Shown here in pieces: positions 1 through 7,091 of a stretch of 14,441 nt of DNA. Below the pieces are notes generated by a model that saw nothing but the letters and a program-made list of their open reading frames with translations, made no database searches and was not told the DNA's origin. Numbering within the stretch: the stretch's first letter is position 1; every line of letters starts with the position of its first letter. The position numbers and the translations under genes are program-made. This DNA comes from Marinospirillum sp. (GTDB lineage: Bacteria; Pseudomonadota; Gammaproteobacteria; Pseudomonadales; Halomonadaceae). Location of the stretch: the NCBI RefSeq assembly GCF_014859565.1, contig NZ_JACUUA010000079.1:1-14441 (forward strand), in the 5' to 3' direction.

Positions 1-55
1 GAACCTTCGACCAATTGGTTAAAAGCCAACTGCTCTACCACTGAGCTAACGACCC
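1..55 (-). tRNA. tRNA-Lys (anticodon UUU), 3' part missing
   Basis: Read on the minus strand, the sequence folds as the 5' part of a lysine tRNA. It has the acceptor strand GGGTCGT, then TA, a D-arm with GCTC/GAGC stem, an anticodon stem GTTGG/CCAAT and the loop CTTTTAA. The anticodon TTT lies at plus positions 21-23. The variable region and the start of the T-arm (GGTTC) follow, and the window edge then cuts off the rest of the T-arm, the 3' acceptor strand and CCA. The sequence is close to E. coli tRNA-Lys. The G at 56 is one base upstream of the mature 5' end. Partial only because of the window boundary. Confidence 0.93.
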
Positions 56-63
56 CTTAACGC

Positions 64-98
64 GGCGCATATAATAGCTTTTTTTCAGTCTCTTGCAA
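64..98 (-). promoter_or_regulatory. Promoter of tRNA-Lys with GC-rich discriminator
   Basis: On the minus strand a -35 hexamer TTGCAA (93-98) is followed after 16 bases by a -10 hexamer TATTAT (71-76). A very GC-rich stretch (GCGCCGCG) then precedes the tRNA. A GC-rich discriminator between -10 and +1 is typical of stringently controlled stable-RNA promoters. The predicted start, near 64, leaves a leader of roughly 8-9 bases before the mature tRNA end. It is assigned from sequence only. Confidence 0.55.
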
Positions 99-122
99 CC
101 CCCTGAGCCGAAAAAAACCTGT

Positions 123-160
123 TTTATTTACTGCGCCGAGCTATTTATTTGCTGCGCCGA
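123..160. repeat. 21-bp tandem duplication over the rluB stop codon
   Basis: Positions 123-139 and 144-160 are 17-base direct repeats with one difference (130 A versus 151 G), at a period of 21 bases, exactly seven codons. Each unit, read on the minus strand, encodes Arg-Arg-Ser-Lys followed by TAA. The second stop (124-126) is therefore a copy, in the same frame, of the one that terminates rluB (145-147). It looks like a small slippage or duplication event at the gene end. Confidence 0.75.
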
Positions 161-1047
161 CCGATGGCGTGCACCGGTTTACGCGCACCGGAACGCTGCT
201 TCTGACCCGGACGCCCTGTCTGCAGGGGGGTGGCCGATTTTTTTGCCAATCCAGCCAGCGCCGACATGTCATCAATTTCTGACTGAGTCAGTTCAATCCA
301 TTCACCCATCTTGGTGCGCTTGTCCAGATAGATATTACCGTAACGTACCCGTTTCAGGCGGCTGACGGTAACCCCCTGAGATTCCCACAAACGGCGCACC
401 TCACGGTTGCGGCCTTCAGTGATCACCACGTGATACCAGACGTTGATGCCTTCACCGCCCACCAACTGAATATCAGTAAAACGAGCCACACCATCTTCCA
501 GCATCACACCGTCTTTCATGGCATTCAACATTTCATCGGTGACTTCACCCATCACCCGCACCGCGTATTCACGCTCAACCTGATGCGAGGGGTGCATCAG
601 GCGGTTAGCCAGCTCCCCATCATTGGTGAACAACAATAAACCGCTGGTGTTGATATCCAGGCGGCCTATGGCTATCCAACGCTCACCACGCAGGCGCGGC
701 AGATGGTCAAAAACCGTGCGACGACCTTCAGGATCTTTGCGAGTAACCAGTTCACCTTCCGGTTTGTTGTACATAATGACACGGCGGGGAAGGTCATCTT
801 CAGCTTTCAGACTGACCGGACGACCACGTACCGTCACACGATCACGGTCAGTGATACGATCACCCAGCGTGGCGGTACGGCCATTCACTGTGACCAGTCC
901 GGCATCAATCAGGGTTTCCATTTCACGACGTGAGCCAAGTCCGGAACGTGCCAGCACTTTCTGCAGTTTTTCTGTGGCATCTGCGGTGGGGTTGGCGGCA
1001 GCTTTTTCAGCAGCTTGTTGCTGGTTGTAGTATTGCGTTTTTTTCAT
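145..1047 (-). CDS. rluB: 23S rRNA pseudouridine(2605) synthase RluB
   Basis: This RsuA-family pseudouridine synthase would isomerise U2605 (E. coli numbering) of 23S rRNA during 50S subunit maturation. The protein has 300 residues. A lysine/glutamine/alanine-rich N-terminal tail is followed by an S4 RNA-binding domain at about 26-75 ([17 protein letters not shown]). The catalytic domain carries the [20 protein letters not shown] signature, with catalytic Asp131. A basic tail with KSATPL...GARKP...RRSK ends the protein, as is usual for RluB rather than RluE or RluF. The ATG at 1047 is the only reasonable start. No clear Shine-Dalgarno sequence precedes it, so translation may depend partly on coupling to scpB, whose stop is 38 bases upstream. 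It is the last gene of the trpH-yciO-scpA-scpB-rluB operon. No canonical terminator was found between it and the tRNA gene. RluB versus a close paralogue is judged from sequence likeness and from the scpAB context. Confidence 0.93.
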   Translation of the reverse strand: MKKTQYYNQQQAAEKAAANPTADATEKLQKVLARSGLGSRREMETLIDAGLVTVNGRTATLGDRITDRDRVTVRGRPVSLKAEDDLPRRVIMYNKPEGELVTRKDPEGRRTVFDHLPRLRGERWIAIGRLDINTSGLLLFTNDGELANRLMHPSHQVEREYAVRVMGEVTDEMLNAMKDGVMLEDGVARFTDIQLVGGEGINVWYHVVITEGRNREVRRLWESQGVTVSRLKRVRYGNIYLDKRTKMGEWIELTQSEIDDMSALAGLAKKSATPLQTGRPGQKQRSGARKPVHAIGRRSK

Positions 1048-1085
1048 GGGTGTTCACACACGGTAAGAGAGTATAAACGGGGCGG

Positions 1086-1835
1086 TTATTGCCCCTCGGG
1101 TTCATCATCCTGATCCTGCACAAAACGCTGCGCCAGATCTGCAAAGGTCAATTCCTTCACTTCTGGCAAGGGTGCTTGTAACAGTTCCCTGACAGTTTCA
1201 GGATCATCTGACAGGTCTGCATCCATATCTTCATCCACTGACAGCATAGGCGAAACCGGAGGTTTATCCAGCTCGTCATGCCATTCTTCCTCAGTATCCA
1301 CCAGCTCGCGCAGCTCATCCAGCGGTGGTAACTGATTCAGGCTTTTCAGCCCAAAATAATCCAGAAACTGGCGCGTGGTGGCATAGAGTGCCGGGCGACC
1401 GGGTACTTCCCGATGCCCAATCACACGTATCCACTCACGGTCTTCCAGGGTGCGGATAATCTGTGAGCTAACACTGACCCCCCGCACATCTTCAATTTCG
1501 CCTCTTGTCACCGGCTGACGATAAGCGATCAGTGACAGGGTTTCCAGCAGCGCTCTGGAATAACGCGGCGGTTTTTCTTCTGACAGGCGACTGATCCAGG
1601 GCGCATAGTCACTGCGAATCTGATAACGAAACCCACCAGCCAGTTCCACCAGCTGCTGGCTGCTGCCTGTTGCCTCTTGCTGCAGCTGCTCCAGTGCGGC
1701 ACGCAGTGCCAGGCGATCAGGGCACTGGTGAGGCTCAAACACCGCAACAAGGCGCTCCAGGCTCAAAGGCTCACGGGCAGCCAGCAGCAAGGCTTGGATC
1801 ACTCGCACCAACTTCGGTTGAGATAACTGGCTCAC
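1086..1835 (-). CDS. scpB: Segregation and condensation protein B
   Basis: ScpB is the winged-helix kite subunit that dimerises and binds the middle of ScpA in the SMC-ScpAB condensin, which compacts and segregates newly replicated origins. The 249-residue protein shows two winged-helix domains. The most diagnostic stretch is about 95-135, with ALLETLSLIAYRQPVTRGEIE, RGVSVSSQIIRTLEDREWI, then GRPALYATTRQFLDYFGL, which is typical of ScpB. A C-terminal acidic tail beyond about residue 185 makes it longer than the roughly 200-residue Gram-positive versions, as in many gammaproteobacteria. Translation starts at a GTG (1833-1835) inside the overlap GTGA with the scpA stop. A GAGGA-type ribosome binding site lies about six bases upstream, inside scpA. 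The overlap implies translational coupling and equal supply of the two subunits. Confidence 0.95.
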   Translation of the reverse strand: MSQLSQPKLVRVIQALLLAAREPLSLERLVAVFEPHQCPDRLALRAALEQLQQEATGSSQQLVELAGGFRYQIRSDYAPWISRLSEEKPPRYSRALLETLSLIAYRQPVTRGEIEDVRGVSVSSQIIRTLEDREWIRVIGHREVPGRPALYATTRQFLDYFGLKSLNQLPPLDELRELVDTEEEWHDELDKPPVSPMLSVDEDMDADLSDDPETVRELLQAPLPEVKELTFADLAQRFVQDQDDEPEGQ

Positions 1836-2686
1836 CCCGCGTCCTCTTCGGGCATCTGTGAGTCATCCGCTGAATTCAGACTACCCAATACACGCAGCCG
1901 TACATGGATCATGGCAAACAGTTGAGTTTGCACCAGCTCCACCAGTTGTTCCTTGACCAGCTCCAGCAGCGCCATAAAAGTCACCACCATACCGGGACGG
2001 CCTTCGGTGAGATCAAACAGGTTTTCAAAAGTCAGATAACCTTGCGCCTGCTTCAGATACTCCAGCACCTGAGACATACGCTCCCGTGTGGACAGGGGCT
2101 CACGGCTGATCTGGTGATGCGCCAGCAGATCGGATTTTTTCAGCAAGCGGGCAAAAGCCAGCAACACTTCCTGCAGATCCACATCAGGATGCTGCACCCG
2201 GCTTTGCAACTCCGGCAGTTCCGGCAACAGTGGGAACAGGTCCCTCTCTTCGCGGGGCAAGGCATCCAGCCGCTCTGCTGCTGTCTTGAACTGCTCATAC
2301 TCCAGCAGACGACGAATCAGTTGGGCACGTGGATCTTCGTCGTCGTCTTCATCTTCCGTGCCCGGAGCACGGGGTAACAGGCTGCGTGATTTGATTTCTG
2401 CCAGCAGCGCGGCCATCACCAGATATTCACCCGCCAGCTCAATCTGCAGCTCCTGCATCAAATCCAGATAATTTATATATTGCCGGGTGATTTCAGCCAC
2501 ATTCACCGTCAGGATATCCAGATTGTGCTTGCGGATCAGGTACAGCAGCAGATCCAAAGGCCCTTCAAAAGCCTCCAGAAAAACTCTTAATGCTTCCGGT
2601 GGAATAAACAGATCTTCTGGCTGAACAGTGAAGGGTTGACCGCCTACTTTAGCCAGCAGATCCATCTGCTCTATAACTCGCTGCAC
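1832..2686 (-). CDS. scpA: Segregation and condensation protein A (kleisin)
   Basis: ScpA is the kleisin that bridges the two SMC heads and recruits ScpB. The 284-residue protein has the family hallmark FEGPLDLLLYLIRKHNLDI at about 39-57, where the N-terminal helix domain contacts the SMC neck. This is followed by VAEITRQYINYL and a LAGEYLVMAALLAEIKSRSLLP helix. An acidic linker (EDEDDDED) comes near 112-119, and a C-terminal winged helix (about 200-265) contacts the SMC cap. The longest reading starts at GTG 2686, six bases past the yciO stop. ATG at 2665 (residue 8) is a possible alternative, and neither has a strong Shine-Dalgarno. The gene overlaps scpB by four bases. Its presence implies an SMC-type condensin; the smc gene is not in this window. 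Confidence 0.95.
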   Translation of the reverse strand: MQRVIEQMDLLAKVGGQPFTVQPEDLFIPPEALRVFLEAFEGPLDLLLYLIRKHNLDILTVNVAEITRQYINYLDLMQELQIELAGEYLVMAALLAEIKSRSLLPRAPGTEDEDDDEDPRAQLIRRLLEYEQFKTAAERLDALPREERDLFPLLPELPELQSRVQHPDVDLQEVLLAFARLLKKSDLLAHHQISREPLSTRERMSQVLEYLKQAQGYLTFENLFDLTEGRPGMVVTFMALLELVKEQLVELVQTQLFAMIHVRLRVLGSLNSADDSQMPEEDAG

Positions 2687-2692
2687 CCTGAA

Positions 2693-3316
2693 TCAGCCGC
2701 CGAAAGGTGCTGGATCTCCCCGCCCTTGACGGGTAATTTCCGGCACACCGGTACAAAGGTTCACCACGGTGGTTGGCTCAATGGAACAGGCGCCGCCATC
2801 AATGATCAGATCCACCAATTTGCTCAGCCGCTCACGGATTTCATCCGCTTCATGCATCGGCAGGGTTTCACCCGGCAGAATCAGCGTGACACTCATCATC
2901 GGTGCGCCCAGCTCTTCCAGCAGGGCATGGGTCAGCACATGATCCGGCACCCTTAGCCCGATGGTGCGACGCTTGGGATGCATCAACAGCCGGGGAACTT
3001 CACCGGTAGCATTCAGGATGTAGGTGTAAGGCCCAGGTGTGGTGTTTTTTAACATCCGGAACACGGTGTTATCTACCTTGGCATAAACCGACAGCTCTGA
3101 AAGGTCGGCACACATCAGTGTGAAGTTGTGTTTGTCGTCCAACTCACGAATACGCTTGATGCGCTCCACGGCTTTTTTTTCACCAACACAACAGCCCAGC
3201 GCATAGGCTGAGTCGGTGGGGTAAGCAATCACACCGCCTTCTCGCAAAATGGCAACGGCCTGCTGAATCAGACGTTTCTGGGGATTTTCAGGATGTATTT
3301 CAAAATACTGGCTCAT
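2693..3316 (-). CDS. yciO: YciO, Sua5/YrdC/YciO-family protein
   Basis: This is a YrdC-like fold protein related to the threonylcarbamoyl-AMP synthases (TsaC/Sua5), which act in making t6A37 of tRNA. The YciO branch is distinct and its physiological role is less certain. The protein has 207 residues, close to E. coli YciO (206), and aligns from [21 protein letters not shown] to the C-terminus. Visible motifs are the nucleotide/RNA pocket segment GGVIAYPTDSAYALGC near 26-42, KHNFTLMC near 63, KRRTIGLRVPDH, and the end PTTVVNLC...RQGRGDPAPF. The ATG at 3314-3316 is preferred because it matches the E. coli start. A GTG one codon earlier (3319) is also in frame. The ATG shares one base with the stop of the upstream PHP gene (TGATG), so the two are probably translationally coupled. 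Confidence 0.93.
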   Translation of the reverse strand: MSQYFEIHPENPQKRLIQQAVAILREGGVIAYPTDSAYALGCCVGEKKAVERIKRIRELDDKHNFTLMCADLSELSVYAKVDNTVFRMLKNTTPGPYTYILNATGEVPRLLMHPKRRTIGLRVPDHVLTHALLEELGAPMMSVTLILPGETLPMHEADEIRERLSKLVDLIIDGGACSIEPTTVVNLCTGVPEITRQGRGDPAPFGG

Positions 3317-4173
3317 CACGGCTTCTCTTGCAGATTAAATCGTTCACTCAAGGGTACACAGGCAGCAGGCAAGGCTGCATAACTGCCGGGCGCCGGACAA
3401 CCAGGGCCACTGGCATGAAAATCACTGCCCCAGCTAGCCACCAGTCCGGCAGCTTCCATCAGCTTCACCAGGCTCAGTGTTTGCTGCAAATCCTGCTGAC
3501 CACTGACCACTTCCAGCCCTTGTCCACCGGCTTCGGCAAAACTACTAATCAGCCGGTTGCGTTTGGTTCGGGTTAACTTGTAATGCTGCGGATGTGCCAG
3601 ACTGACAAAAGCACCAGCGGCTTTTAAACGCTCTACAGCTTCGGCCATATCCATCCAGTGGTTTTTGACATCACCTATTTTACCGGCACCCAGCCACTTA
3701 CGAAATGCCTGGCTGTGGTTATCCACATACCCAGCCGACACCAGCGCTTCAGCAAAATGTGGACGACCCGGTTCACGACCGCCAGAATAACGCAGTACGT
3801 CATCCAGCTGTAGATGCACCGATGCGCGTGCCAGTTTTTCGATGATGCGGGCGGCTCGTTGCCAGCGTGCCTTGCGTTGTTCTTCTGCCAACGCATGCGC
3901 TTCGCTGGTTACGCCTTGCGGCCAGAGTGCCACCAGATGAATGGTGACGCCCAGCCAGGTGCAGGAAAACTCCATACCCTTGATCAGCCTGATTCCCAGT
4001 TGCTCAGCTGCAAGGCTGGCTTCATCCAGACCGGCAAAGGTATCATGGTCGGTCAGCGCTATTTCTTTCAGCCCCCGCTCGGCAGCAAACTGCAACAAAT
4101 CCGTTGGGCTTAAAGCACCATCGGATGCAGTAGAATGCATGTGGTAATCACATTGATTGCTGGCAGGAGGCAT
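3316..4173 (-). CDS. rnm: PHP-domain phosphoesterase (RNase AM/TrpH, YciV)
   Basis: The E. coli homologue YciV (TrpH, now RNase AM/Rnm) is a PHP-fold, metal-dependent 5'-3' exonuclease. It trims 5' ends of rRNAs and acts on 3',5'-nucleotide bisphosphates. The 285-residue protein shows the metal-site motifs in order: [11 protein letters not shown] (His11, His13, Asp18), LTDHD (Asp42, His43), GMEFS (Glu68), a middle LAHPQHY segment, and C-terminal [13 protein letters not shown] 4173 is chosen. A GTG three codons earlier (4182) is in frame, and neither start has a visible Shine-Dalgarno. It is the first gene of the minus-strand operon and is divergent from yciI across 60 bases. I could not place a convincing promoter in that gap. 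Confidence 0.9.
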   Translation of the reverse strand: MPPASNQCDYHMHSTASDGALSPTDLLQFAAERGLKEIALTDHDTFAGLDEASLAAEQLGIRLIKGMEFSCTWLGVTIHLVALWPQGVTSEAHALAEEQRKARWQRAARIIEKLARASVHLQLDDVLRYSGGREPGRPHFAEALVSAGYVDNHSQAFRKWLGAGKIGDVKNHWMDMAEAVERLKAAGAFVSLAHPQHYKLTRTKRNRLISSFAEAGGQGLEVVSGQQDLQQTLSLVKLMEAAGLVASWGSDFHASGPGCPAPGSYAALPAACVPLSERFNLQEKP

Positions 4174-4233
4174 AAAAATCACAGGCAGTTTTTAAGGCTG
4201 TCAAGATTAACACTTTTACCCGGAGACAACCCG

Positions 4234-4533
4234 ATGTTTTACGCCCTGATCTGTGAAGACAAACCCGGTACCCTTGAGCAGCGTCTGGCTGCTCGCCCCG
4301 AACATCTGGCACGCTTGGAGGCATTAAAAAACGAAGGTCGATTGCTGCTGGCCGGTCCGCATCCAGCCATTGAAAGTGACAACCCCGGTGAAGCGGGTTT
4401 TACCGGCAGCTTAGTGGTGGCTGAGTTTGCCAGTCAGGCCGATGCACAAGCCTGGGCAGACGCTGACCCCTACATTGCTGCTGGTGTTTACCAAAAAGTC
4501 ACCATCAAACCCTTCAAAAAAGTACTTCCCTGA
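4234..4533 (+). CDS. yciI: YciI family protein
   Basis: This is a small YciI/YCII-fold protein with a ferredoxin-like alpha-beta barrel; the biochemical role of E. coli YciI is not settled. The 99-residue product is very close to E. coli YciI (98 residues). It has [22 protein letters not shown] near 21-42, [12 protein letters not shown] near 52-63, and [16 protein letters not shown] near 70-85. The conserved histidine of RPEHL and the aspartate of DADPY correspond to the proposed active-site pair. A start at ATG 4234 is supported by GGAG (4222-4225) eight bases upstream and by the E. coli alignment. A longer in-frame reading back to 4135 would overlap the divergent PHP gene and is not needed. 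mnmC begins 30 bases downstream, so the two are probably cotranscribed. Confidence 0.94.
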   Translation: MFYALICEDKPGTLEQRLAARPEHLARLEALKNEGRLLLAGPHPAIESDNPGEAGFTGSLVVAEFASQADAQAWADADPYIAAGVYQKVTIKPFKKVLP

Positions 4534-4563
4534 ATTCCCTGCTTTTGTACATGAGCAACCGCC

Positions 4564-6621
4564 ATGCCTGAAACATCATCATCTGTAATCTACAGCCACC
4601 TGCACCCTCGTGCTCTGCAAACCGCTCAGATTCAATGGCAGGAGGGCACCCCGGTGGCCGATGCGTTTGATGATGTTTATTTTTCCCGCAATCAGGGGCC
4701 GGATGAAAGTCGCTACGTTTTTCTGCAGCAGAACAATCTCCCAGAGCGCTGGCAAAGCTGGCAACAACAACGGGCTTTTGTGGTGGGTGAAACCGGTTTT
4801 GGCAGCGGACTGAATTTGCTGGTTGCCATACAAGCTTTTTTGCAGACAGCACCCAGTGATGCCCGCCTGCACTGGATCAGTACCGAGTTGTTTCCGCTCA
4901 CCCCGGAGGATCTGCAACAGGCACACAACAACTGGCCAGAGTTAGGTACGTTTTCCAGCTGGTTGCAACAAAACTATCCACAAGCGGTTTCCGGTTTTCA
5001 TCGCCTGCACCTGCATCCTCGCATCACCCTGGATCTACTGCTGGGCGATGCAGCCAGTAATCTGGCCGCGCTGGATGCGCAGGTGGATGCCTGGTGTCTG
5101 GATGGTTTTGCACCGCTCAAAAATCCAGGCATGTGGACGGATCAACTTTTTGCTGCGCTGGCACACTGCAGCCATGCCGACACCACCTTTGCCACCTTCA
5201 CATCGGTGGGTAATGTTAAACGCAGTCTGCGCGCTGCCGGTTTTACGGTTAAAAAGGTGCAGGGGTTTGGTAGTAAGTGGGACATGCTGCGAGGTGGTTT
5301 TACTGCCCCGAACCTGCCACACACCAAACCCGGCTGGGTGCAGCAGGCACCCCAATCCGATCCAGGGCGTATTGCCATTATTGGTGCTGGGCTGGCTGGG
5401 CTTTGCACCGCTCAGGCACTGAGCCGCCGTGGCTTGGAAGTGGATCTTTACGAGGCAGACGAAGCGGGTACCGGTGGTTCTGGTAATCGTCAGGGAGTGC
5501 TTTACATCAAGCTGGCCGTGGATACCAATCCGGCCAGCCGTTTTTATCTGAGCGGACTGGAATATAGTCGTCGCTGGCTGCAACAAACAGATCCAGAACA
5601 GAACTTCTGGTCACCTTCTGGTGTATTACAACTGGCACTGGATGAAAAAGAGCAGCAACGCCAGCAGCGTTTTTTGCAGCGCCAGTTATTACCCTCAAGT
5701 CTGGTTTATCCGGTTGATGCTAACACCGCCAGCCAGCTGGCTGATACACCCATCACTTGTGGTGGTTTGTTTTATCCCCGCGCAGGCTGGGTGCAACCGG
5801 GGCGTCTTTGTCAGCAACTGGCAACGAGCCTACCCGGTATTCGTTTACACAAACAACAAGCGGTCACTGGGATCACCCAGCAGCCCCAAGGTGGCTGGCA
5901 AGTCACCACAGCGCAGGGGCAACAGGATTATGACACGGTGATACTGGCCAGTGCGTTTGCCACCCGTAAATTTGAGCCTTGTCGCTGGTTACCGATCAAA
6001 TCCATACGCGGGCAGGTGACACATCTGCCATTGAACGAAAAAACAGCACCACGACCTCGCACAGTAGTTTGTGGAACTGGGTATGTCAGCCCACCATTGC
6101 AACAGACGCTCTGTTTTGGTGCGACTTTTAACCTGCATTCCAACAACCCACAGCTGACTGATGAGGATCATCAAGCCAATATTGAGGAGTTGAATACCAG
6201 CCTGCCGGAGTTGTTGACCCAGCTATTACCACAAAGCACGGAACAGCAAGCCATCAATGCCACAAACTGCACTGGCCGAGTTGGTTTCCGTTGTACCTCA
6301 CCGGATTACCTACCACTAGTTGGCCCCGCTCCTGTGGCTGAACGCTGGCAAGTGCTTTACCAGGATCTGAGCTATAACGCCCAGCTGAGTGATCTACCCG
6401 CTGCGGAGAATTATCCTGGCCTATGGCTGAATATTGGCCATGGTTCACGCGGACTGGCCAGTATTCCACTGGCCTCTGAACTGCTGGTGAGCCAGCTGTT
6501 GAATGAACCCGCGCCGGTGGCAAAAGAGCTGCTGGAAAGCCTGCATCCCGGACGTTTTATCATCCGGGAATTAAAACGCAAAAAACTCAGTCGGGCTGAT
6601 GCGTCAGCAAAGTCCAACTGA
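4564..6621 (+). CDS. mnmC: Bifunctional tRNA wobble-uridine modification enzyme MnmC
   Basis: MnmC completes mnm5s2U34 in tRNAs such as tRNA-Lys, tRNA-Glu and tRNA-Gln. The C-terminal FAD-dependent oxidase domain removes the carboxymethyl group from cmnm5, and the N-terminal SAM-dependent domain methylates the resulting nm5. The 685-residue protein (E. coli about 668) contains both parts. The methyltransferase is at about 15-250, with the SAM loop GETGFGSGLN (75-84) and the motif DGFAPLKNPGMW (180-191, catalytic-type Asp180). The DAO-type oxidase is at about 269-665, with the FAD-binding GAGLAG (274-279) and a C-terminal GHGSRGLASIPLASELL segment that completes the FAD site. The Shine-Dalgarno is weak. 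The gene overlaps the convergent 148-residue gene by 35 bases at its 3' end. A substrate, tRNA-Lys(UUU), is encoded in this same window. Confidence 0.96.
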   Translation: MPETSSSVIYSHLHPRALQTAQIQWQEGTPVADAFDDVYFSRNQGPDESRYVFLQQNNLPERWQSWQQQRAFVVGETGFGSGLNLLVAIQAFLQTAPSDARLHWISTELFPLTPEDLQQAHNNWPELGTFSSWLQQNYPQAVSGFHRLHLHPRITLDLLLGDAASNLAALDAQVDAWCLDGFAPLKNPGMWTDQLFAALAHCSHADTTFATFTSVGNVKRSLRAAGFTVKKVQGFGSKWDMLRGGFTAPNLPHTKPGWVQQAPQSDPGRIAIIGAGLAGLCTAQALSRRGLEVDLYEADEAGTGGSGNRQGVLYIKLAVDTNPASRFYLSGLEYSRRWLQQTDPEQNFWSPSGVLQLALDEKEQQRQQRFLQRQLLPSSLVYPVDANTASQLADTPITCGGLFYPRAGWVQPGRLCQQLATSLPGIRLHKQQAVTGITQQPQGGWQVTTAQGQQDYDTVILASAFATRKFEPCRWLPIKSIRGQVTHLPLNEKTAPRPRTVVCGTGYVSPPLQQTLCFGATFNLHSNNPQLTDEDHQANIEELNTSLPELLTQLLPQSTEQQAINATNCTGRVGFRCTSPDYLPLVGPAPVAERWQVLYQDLSYNAQLSDLPAAENYPGLWLNIGHGSRGLASIPLASELLVSQLLNEPAPVAKELLESLHPGRFIIRELKRKKLSRADASAKSN

Positions 6622-7033
6622 TTTCACCGGCTTCTGACACCTGATATTCAAACAGCGCCTGCCCACGGACATGGCCGTCTTCATAGACTGCCAGTACCCA
6701 GTGGCGATTCAGCACCACGGATTCCTCCAGCACAAAATCCATACTGCCACCCAGCACCGGCTGTTGCGGTATCAGATCTCTGCGCTCAGACAGGCTCTGC
6801 AGGATACGCCGCTCCGGTCTGGCCCCAAACCCCAGCTGCCGTCGATCCGCATCACTCAAGCCATGCACCGGCTCAGGTCTGGGTCGATAACTGCGCGGAT
6901 CGGGCACCGTCTGCATTTCTGCTTCCTGTGGAAGCGTCACCGCTGCTGGACTCGGTTCTTCGGGTCTGGGCAATAACAATGAAATGATCAGCCCCAGCAG
7001 CACCAGCGGGAGTAGATAGCGATGGTATCTCAT
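6587..7033 (-). CDS. Unrecognised membrane-anchored protein
   Basis: I do not recognise this 148-residue protein. A short basic start (MRYHR) is followed by a hydrophobic helix at about 6-22 and then an acidic/proline-rich stretch, so it reads as a signal anchor with the rest in the periplasm. There is no cysteine at the end of the helix, so no lipobox. The part after about 55 contains a charged segment (LSDADRRQLGFGARPERRILQSLSERR) and a likely beta-rich end (MDFVLEESVVLNRHWVLAVYEDGHVRGQALFEYQV). AGGA sits seven bases before ATG 7033 and supports the start. The typA terminator ends only 11 bases upstream, so expression may rely on readthrough or an unseen promoter. Its last 35 bases are antisense to the end of mnmC. 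It is coding by ribosome site and composition, but has no named family. Confidence 0.72.
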   Translation of the reverse strand: MRYHRYLLPLVLLGLIISLLLPRPEEPSPAAVTLPQEAEMQTVPDPRSYRPRPEPVHGLSDADRRQLGFGARPERRILQSLSERRDLIPQQPVLGGSMDFVLEESVVLNRHWVLAVYEDGHVRGQALFEYQVSEAGEISWTLLTHQPD

Positions 7034-7044
7034 AGAATTTTCCT

Positions 7045-7070
7045 AAAAAAAAGCGACCCTCGCAGGCCGC
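7045..7070 (-). terminator. Intrinsic terminator downstream of typA
   Basis: On the minus strand, GCGGCC (7065-7070) pairs with GGTCGC (7053-7058), giving six pairs including one G-U, around a six-base loop. A run of eight T (7045-7052) follows. It begins 21 bases past the typA stop. The T-run ends only 11 bases before the ATG of the next minus-strand gene. Confidence 0.8.
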
Positions 7071-7091
7071 CCCTTATTAAGACTCAAAAGA

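Noticed and set aside
70..75. Perfect TATAAT on the plus strand
   Set aside because: Its -35 would fall inside the tRNA gene and it would drive only antisense to rluB. The same bases on the minus strand serve as the tRNA-Lys -10.
4199..4204. Perfect -35 hexamer TTGACA on the minus strand before the PHP gene
   Set aside because: With normal spacing the -10 would be 4176-4181 and transcription would start inside the coding region, past the only start codons that keep the metal-binding motif.
4135..4233. N-terminal extension of yciI
   Set aside because: It would overlap the divergent PHP gene and add residues absent from YciI; the ATG at 4234 has a clear ribosome site.
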